From Vitreoscilla sp. (GTDB lineage Bacteria > Pseudomonadota > Gammaproteobacteria > Burkholderiales > Burkholderiaceae), in contig JACMOG010000684.1 of NCBI GenBank assembly GCA_014378125.1, positions 1 through 11,516 of the forward strand: a DNA stretch of 11,516 nt, written 5' to 3'. How positions within the stretch are numbered: position 1 is the stretch's first letter; each line of letters starts with the position of its first letter. Both the position numbers and the translations under genes were made by a program. The notes under the pieces were generated by a model, which saw only the letters and a program-made list of their open reading frames with translations, was not told where the DNA came from and ran no database searches. Of the stretch, positions 6,421-11,516 are shown one piece after another.

Positions 6421-6444
6421 TGCCCTGTAGTGCCTGTCCTACGC
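6421..6444 (+). promoter_or_regulatory. 24-bp conserved motif, copy B
   Basis: On the plus strand this reads TGCCCTGTAGT, two variable bases, CTGTCCTACGC, matching copy A (5644-5667 on the other strand) at 22 of 24 positions. It lies in the 142-base divergent gap, 69 bases before the ATG of the small acidic protein and 49 bases from the small membrane protein start. Relative to the downstream gene its orientation is the same as copy A, which favours a promoter or activator-site role. Confidence 0.5.
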
Positions 6445-6513
6445 GCCGTGCGCCACCGTCGTGCGAGGATCAGAATCGAGGATCGCGGCTCGATGCCGCA
6501 ACGGAGACCCTCC

Positions 6514-6666
6514 ATGACCCCGACCGCCGCCGCCCCGACCTCCTCCACGCCCGCGGATCTGCGCGACAAGTGCGTACCCGCGCGCGAGGCGCCCGCCGAA
6601 GACCTCGATCTCGAAGAGGATGTCGCGCCCAACCTGGGCGGCGAAGACCAGATGCAGGACGCCTAG
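6514..6666 (+). CDS. Small acidic hypothetical protein
   Basis: This is a 50-residue protein beginning MTPTAAAPTSSTPADLRDK and ending with an acidic tail (AEDLDLEEDVAPNLGGEDQ). It has twelve acidic and three basic residues, with no membrane segment or signal, and is probably disordered. The start is supported by GGAGA (6503-6507) six bases before the ATG. I do not recognise a characterised family. It lies downstream of motif copy B and is convergent with the GGDEF-EAL gene, whose stop is only six bases past its own. A hairpin at 6678-6697, inside the end of that neighbour, may terminate it. Confidence 0.65.
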   Translation: MTPTAAAPTSSTPADLRDKCVPAREAPAEDLDLEEDVAPNLGGEDQMQDA

Positions 6667-6672
6667 ACACGT

Positions 6673-8736
6673 TCAGAGCCGGCGTTGCGACGCCGGCAGC
6701 GTGATCCAGGATTCGAGCGCGCGGTCTTCCATCCACGAGCCCAGCCGGCGCCCCTGCAGGCCATCGCAGCCCGCGGCCACGAGCGCCGCGCACTGCAGCT
6801 CGGTATCGGCGCCGTTGGCGTGGACTTCCAGCTGCATCGCATGGGCGAGCTGCACCAGCGCCGGCACCCAGCGCGATTCGGCGCCCGTGCCGGCGCAGGC
6901 CTGGGCCAGCGTCGAATCGAGCTTGACACTGGAGAACGGCAGGCGCTGCAGCGCGGCCAGCGAGCTGTTGCCGGCGCCGAAGCCGTCGAGCATCACGCGA
7001 ATGCCCTGGCGCGCCAGCGAACGCACCGCGGCCAGCGCGGCGTCGGGGTCGGCCCGCAGCGCGGACTCGCTCACGTCGATCTCCAGGTGTTGCGGCGCGC
7101 ACCCCGCGGCCTCCAGCGCGGCGGCCACGCGGCGGGCGTAGCCCGGCTGCGTGAGCTGCCAGTCGGACACGTTCACGTTCAGGCGCAACGCATGGCCCGC
7201 CTCGCGCCATCGGCGTTGCTGCAGCAGGCCGTGCTCCAGCACCCAGTCGTCGAGCGCGCCCACCAGGCCGCGCTCCTCGGCCACGGCCATGAACTGGCTG
7301 GCGGCCACCTCGCCCAGCTCGCGGTCGCGCCAGCGCAGTTGCACTTCGAGCGCCACGGCCAGGCCGGTGCGGGTATCGAAGCGCGGCTGCGCGGCCAGCC
7401 GGAAGCGGCCTTCCTCGGCGGCGCGCAGCAGCCCGGCCTCGACGCGGTCGCGCTTGCGCTGCCAGCCGCCGAATCCGAACTTGTGCACCGCGAAGCTGGA
7501 ACGATTGGCCTGCTGCGCGCGATGCATCGCGATCTCGACGTGGCGCAGGATCTCGTCGGCCGACAGCCCGGCGCCCGGATACGTGCCGATGCCGATGGCC
7601 ACGGGCACGCCGGCCACGCGCTCCTGCGCCTCGATCAGCCGGCGCGCGGCGGCCTCGGCGGCCGCCTCGCTGGCGTAGTCGATCAGCACGCCGAAGCGGC
7701 TGCCGCCCAGGCGGGCGCAGTAATGCGGCTGGCGCATGGCCCCGCGCACCTGCGCGGCCAGCTCCGACAGCCGGCGGGCCCCGGCAGCGCTGTCGCCGCC
7801 CTCGCCGAACAGCGCGTCGCGGTTGAACTCGATGCTCAACACGGCGAAGCCGGCGCTCTGGCGGCCGGAGCGCAGCGCCTCTTCCAGCGTCAGCAGGAAG
7901 CCGGTGCGGTTGGGCAGATGGGTGAGCTGGTCGATGCCCTGGTGTCCGGGCTCGCGCGGCGCGCCGGGACGGTGCGGGTTGGTCTCGCGGAACGAGAACA
8001 CGCGGCCGATGGGCCGGCCGTGGCTCCACTGCGGCTGCGCGTGGCGCTCGATGATGGCCCCGTTGACCTGCGCGATAACGTCGTGCGCCTCGGCCAGCGT
8101 GTGGGCGTAGACGTCTTCCAGGCGGCGGTCGTAGCCGTCGACGTCCATCACGTTCATGCGCACCCACTCGTGCACGGCGCGGTCGTCTCCCGCCTGCAGC
8201 ACGCCGTCGGGCAGCGACCACATGCGCGCGAAGCGGCGGTTGAACGCGCGGATGTTGCCGTTGAGGTCGGTGACGAGGATCGCGTCGGCCGTGGCCTCCA
8301 GCGTGGCGCGCAGTTCGGCCAGCGCCGTCTCGCGCTCCAGTTCGACGCGGCGCTCGCGCGTACGGTCGCGCACCTGCACGAGAAACAGCGGGGAGCCGTC
8401 GTCCAGCCAGAGCGGCGCGATGCGGCGCGACACGGCGCACGTGCGCCCGCCGGGCAGATGCAGCTCGGCGTCGCTGTCGAGCACGCTGACCACGCCGCAG
8501 CGCACGCCGTCCCAGTAGGCCATGTCCTCGAGCTCGGGGATGGCGTCCTCGGCGTCGAGGCCTTCCAGGCCGCCGCGTTGCAGCAGTTCCTCGGCCTCGA
8601 CGTTGGCGCCCAGGATGTGGCCGTGCGCCGCGTCCACCACCCACGCGGCGTGGCCCAACGCGGCCAGGGCCGCGAGGAGTCCGGCGAGCGACTCCCTGGC
8701 CGCGACCGGCGTCAGCAGCGGCGCGCTGGAGGTCAT
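6673..8736 (-). CDS. PAS-PAS-GGDEF-EAL protein with degenerate catalytic motifs
   Basis: This 687-residue protein has two PAS-like domains (about 22-125 and 143-255), a GGDEF-like domain (about 266-420) and an EAL-like domain (about 430-680). There is no membrane segment, so it is cytoplasmic. The GGDEF signature is GGSRF (344-348) and no RxxD inhibitory site is visible upstream of it, so cyclase activity is unlikely. In the EAL domain the signature is EVQ (464-466). N522, K605 and Q661 are kept, but DDFGTG reads DGFGAG (D584, G585), the AEGVE general-base glutamate is N641 (ANGAD), and the EITE glutamate is D554. It probably binds c-di-GMP or partners rather than hydrolysing it. Its ATG overlaps the HD-GYP stop (ATGA), so the two are coupled. 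Confidence 0.9.
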   Translation of the reverse strand: MTSSAPLLTPVAARESLAGLLAALAALGHAAWVVDAAHGHILGANVEAEELLQRGGLEGLDAEDAIPELEDMAYWDGVRCGVVSVLDSDAELHLPGGRTCAVSRRIAPLWLDDGSPLFLVQVRDRTRERRVELERETALAELRATLEATADAILVTDLNGNIRAFNRRFARMWSLPDGVLQAGDDRAVHEWVRMNVMDVDGYDRRLEDVYAHTLAEAHDVIAQVNGAIIERHAQPQWSHGRPIGRVFSFRETNPHRPGAPREPGHQGIDQLTHLPNRTGFLLTLEEALRSGRQSAGFAVLSIEFNRDALFGEGGDSAAGARRLSELAAQVRGAMRQPHYCARLGGSRFGVLIDYASEAAAEAAARRLIEAQERVAGVPVAIGIGTYPGAGLSADEILRHVEIAMHRAQQANRSSFAVHKFGFGGWQRKRDRVEAGLLRAAEEGRFRLAAQPRFDTRTGLAVALEVQLRWRDRELGEVAASQFMAVAEERGLVGALDDWVLEHGLLQQRRWREAGHALRLNVNVSDWQLTQPGYARRVAAALEAAGCAPQHLEIDVSESALRADPDAALAAVRSLARQGIRVMLDGFGAGNSSLAALQRLPFSSVKLDSTLAQACAGTGAESRWVPALVQLAHAMQLEVHANGADTELQCAALVAAGCDGLQGRRLGSWMEDRALESWITLPASQRRL
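6678..6697 (+). terminator. Short GC-rich hairpin at convergent gene ends
   Basis: GCCGGCGT (6678-6685) and ACGCCGGC (6690-6697) form a perfect 8-bp stem with a TGCG loop, 11 bases after the small acidic gene stop. It lies inside the last codons of the convergent GGDEF-EAL gene. No T-tract follows, so termination is only a suggestion. Confidence 0.35.
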
Positions 8737-10019
8737 GCCAGGGCCTCTTCCGGCAGGTCTTCCTTCGGCGTGCTCTCAACGTCGAAGAAGTACGAGATGC
8801 GCTGGCGCGGCTTCAGGTAGTCGACCGCGCGGGCCGGCAGCTGCACCGGCTTGAGGCTGCGGCGGATGCCCACCTGCGGCGTCTTCTCGAGGTCGAGGTG
8901 GATGGCCTCTTCGAGCGCCACGGCCGGGTCGTACACCAGCACTCGCGGCTTGAGCGGGTGCGCGGCGTTGACGGTCATCACCATCGCGAAGCGATCGTCG
9001 CTGAGCTGCACCACCGAGCCGGGCGGGTAGATGCCCATCATCTTGATGAAGCCCGACAGCAGCGTCTCGTCGAACTTGGAGCGGCATTGCGCGAACAGCC
9101 GCGACAGCGCCTCATGGGGCGTGATGGACTGCGCCGGCGACGCGGCGTTGCACAGGTTGTCGTAGCGGTTGACCAGCGCCACGATGCGCGCCGGCAACGA
9201 CATGCGCGGGAGCATCAGCGCGCTGGGAAAGCCACTGCCGTCCGCGAGTTCGTGGTGCTGGGCGATGACCAGTTGCGCGTCGGCCGACAGGCCCATGCGG
9301 CGGCCGAGGATCAGGCCCTGGGCGACGTGGTCGCGGTACAGCGCGGCCTCGCCCGAATTGAAGTCGTCGCGCGCCAGGCGCACGCGATCGGGCAGCGAGA
9401 TCTTGCCCACGTCGTGCATCAGCGCGCCGACGCCCAGCTCCATCAATACATTGGCGGGTATCGCCAGCTGGCGGCCCAGCATCAGCGAGACCACGGTCAC
9501 GTTGAGCGAATGGGCGGCGTGGCGGTCGCTCGCCATCTCGCCCAGCACGCGCAGGCAGGGCTCGCCCTCCACCAGCATCTTGTCGAGCAGCGCCTTCGCC
9601 AGTTGCTGCGCGTCGGCGTTGGCCTGCGTGGGATCGGTCAGCACCTTGTCGTTGGTGCGGCGCAGGTCGCGGCAGGCCTCGGTGAACTGGCGTTCGCAGC
9701 GCGCGGCGGTCTCCATCTGGGCGCTGAGGGCCAGCTTGGCCAGCTGGCGGGCGTCCAGCACCTTGGGCGCGTCGTCGTCGGCGGCGGACTGGCTGTCGGA
9801 CGCACCGGCGCCGGCCGTGTCCTCGGCGGCCGGCTGCTCGATGTCGCTGCGTTCGGGGCTCCAGGTCAGGCGCGCGAGTCCCAGCGAGCGGATCGTCTCG
9901 ATCTGCTCGGGGGTGGTCAGCTTGAAGCTGGAGAGCGGGAACGGATGCGACATCCAGCCGACGTTCAGGTGAACGAACATGCCGATACGCAACGCACTCG
10001 CTTGGATGGGGGTCGTCAT
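8733..10019 (-). CDS. HD-GYP domain c-di-GMP phosphodiesterase with DUF3391 N-terminus
   Basis: This 428-residue protein opens with a DUF3391-type N-terminal domain (IQASALRIGMFVHL, about 5-60), then a low-complexity Ala/Asp linker (62-85), a helical region and an HD-GYP domain (about 160-345). The HD pair is H202-D203 in MHDVGKISLPD. H231, H255-H256 and the motif DGSGFP (260-265) follow. GYP is therefore GFP here, a conservative change, and the metal ligands are intact, so hydrolysis of c-di-GMP is plausible. The start is supported by GGAAG (10030-10026) six bases before the ATG. It is the first gene of a two-gene operon with the GGDEF-EAL protein. A FliA-like promoter lies about 50 bases upstream. 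Confidence 0.93.
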   Translation of the reverse strand: MTTPIQASALRIGMFVHLNVGWMSHPFPLSSFKLTTPEQIETIRSLGLARLTWSPERSDIEQPAAEDTAGAGASDSQSAADDDAPKVLDARQLAKLALSAQMETAARCERQFTEACRDLRRTNDKVLTDPTQANADAQQLAKALLDKMLVEGEPCLRVLGEMASDRHAAHSLNVTVVSLMLGRQLAIPANVLMELGVGALMHDVGKISLPDRVRLARDDFNSGEAALYRDHVAQGLILGRRMGLSADAQLVIAQHHELADGSGFPSALMLPRMSLPARIVALVNRYDNLCNAASPAQSITPHEALSRLFAQCRSKFDETLLSGFIKMMGIYPPGSVVQLSDDRFAMVMTVNAAHPLKPRVLVYDPAVALEEAIHLDLEKTPQVGIRRSLKPVQLPARAVDYLKPRQRISYFFDVESTPKEDLPEEALA

Positions 10020-10071
10020 TCGAATCTTCCCTTACCGGCCACCGCCTGCAGCCGGTTTCTTTCTCTCGGTT

Positions 10072-10099
10072 GAATCGGCCAAACCCCTGCCCGACTTGA
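10072..10099 (-). promoter_or_regulatory. Candidate FliA (sigma-28) promoter for the c-di-GMP operon
   Basis: On the minus strand TCAAG (10099-10095), a 15-base spacer and GCCGATTC (10079-10072) resemble the sigma-28 consensus, whose -10 is GCCGATAA and whose -35 starts TAAAG or TCAAG. Six of eight -10 bases match in order, and the spacer is one base longer than the enterobacterial consensus. The predicted transcript would begin near 10065 and carry a leader of about 45 bases to the HD-GYP ATG. Confidence 0.4.
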
Positions 10100-10178
10100 G
10101 CGGACAGATCACCCCTTATGACGTTGGCGCACCGAAAACGCGCAAAATCCCGTCAACAGGCGCACGATTGCGAATAAA

Positions 10179-10195
10179 TGTTCTGCCTGCGAACA
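10179..10195. promoter_or_regulatory. Inverted repeat upstream of the thiolase gene
   Basis: TGTTC (10179-10183) and GAACA (10191-10195) form a dyad with a 7-base centre, containing a T-N11-A core typical of LysR-type sites. The hexamer TGCGAA also occurs twice as a direct repeat (10169-10174 and 10188-10193). The site is 26 bases before the ATG, which would suit an operator for a LysR- or IclR-type aromatic catabolism regulator. No regulator gene is in the window. Confidence 0.3.
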
Positions 10196-10221
10196 CTTGT
10201 GGCCCTCCTCGAGACACCTCC

Positions 10222-11424
<1,203 letters not shown>

Positions 11425-11437
11425 CGCGACTTTCGCC

Positions 11438-11465
11438 GTCATCCTCCGCGAAGGCGCAGGATCCC
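11438..11465. repeat. REP-like repeat after the thiolase gene
   Basis: It begins GTCATCCTCCGCG and contains GCAGGAT, matching the palindrome at 3962-3989 at 23 of 28 positions. The arms ATCCT (11441-11445) and AGGAT (11458-11462) pair, with one C-C mismatch before three further pairs. It starts 14 bases after the thiolase stop and could also function as its terminator. Confidence 0.5.
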
Positions 11466-11497
11466 CGCGAGCCGGGGGCTCGTTGGCGGGGGGGGGG

Positions 11498-11515
11498 CCT
11501 GCGAATTCGCGCAGG
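11498..11515. repeat. Partial palindromic repeat at window end
   Basis: CCTGCG (11498-11503) and CGCAGG (11510-11515) are reverse complements around a GCGAATTCGC palindrome (11501-11510). A run of ten G (11488-11497) precedes it. It resembles the stem of the neighbouring REP-like repeat and may be the first part of another copy cut by the window edge. Confidence 0.35.
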
Positions 11516-11516
11516 A

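Noticed and set aside
6685..8820. 711-codon plus-strand open frame opposite the GGDEF-EAL gene
   Set aside because: Composition is antisense-like (His, Arg, Ala, Gln rich) with no domain, while the opposite strand has recognisable PAS, GGDEF and EAL domains.
10124..10140. Possible sigma-54 promoter (TTGGCGC) upstream of pcaF
   Set aside because: No GC doublet is found at the required spacing after the GG, so the -24/-12 pattern fails.
9979..10221. N-terminal extension of the thiolase frame to 9979
   Set aside because: The extension would overlap the start of the HD-GYP gene and does not look like protein; known PcaF proteins start near the ATG at 10222.

Overview
This is a GC-rich chromosomal window that looks like a member of the Burkholderiales (Betaproteobacteria, Comamonadaceae/Rubrivivax-like). 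The evidence is the very high GC, the ybeZ-ybeY pair, separated ruvA and ruvB genes, a DUF1840 gene, a DUF883 gene and a beta-ketoadipate pathway thiolase with closely matching blocks. The exact genus cannot be named from sequence alone. Nearly all of the window is coding, and no gene-free stretch exceeds 300 bases. I see no insertion sequence, prophage, tRNA, rRNA or CRISPR array.

Layout. Bases 1-122 hold only inverted repeats. Then come ybeY and ybeZ (minus strand, coupled by TGATG). Next is ruvA (plus), followed by a convergent hairpin, a periplasmic Cu(I) chaperone of the PCu(A)C family (minus) and ruvB (plus). A REP-like hairpin separates ruvB from a histidine phosphatase and a DUF1840 protein (both minus). 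Two tandem hairpins follow, then a DUF883 membrane-anchored protein (minus), a stand-alone receiver-domain response regulator overlapping a tiny membrane protein (both minus), and a small acidic protein (plus). The right third carries a c-di-GMP signalling pair on the minus strand: an HD-GYP phosphodiesterase followed, with an ATGA overlap, by a PAS-PAS-GGDEF-EAL protein whose two catalytic signatures are both eroded. A divergent 3-oxoadipyl-CoA thiolase gene (pcaF-like, plus) and another REP-like repeat close the window.

How the genes work together. The left half is housekeeping: ribosome maturation and RNA metabolism (YbeY, YbeZ), Holliday junction branch migration (RuvA, RuvB) and copper delivery to cytochrome oxidase. 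The middle, 5129 to 6666, looks like a small stress or envelope cluster. It is tied together by a 24-bp motif that occurs twice with 22 of 24 bases identical, each copy oriented toward a small gene. The right part is a c-di-GMP module with a possible FliA (sigma-28) type promoter, which suggests motility-linked control.

The best candidates for something new are the 24-bp motif and its small-protein cluster, and the coupling of a probably active HD-GYP enzyme to a catalytically degenerate GGDEF-EAL partner under a flagellar-type promoter. A third observation is the repeated arrangement of a -10-like hexamer 6 or 7 bases before the ATG at ruvA, ruvB and the copper chaperone gene, which suggests leaderless mRNAs.
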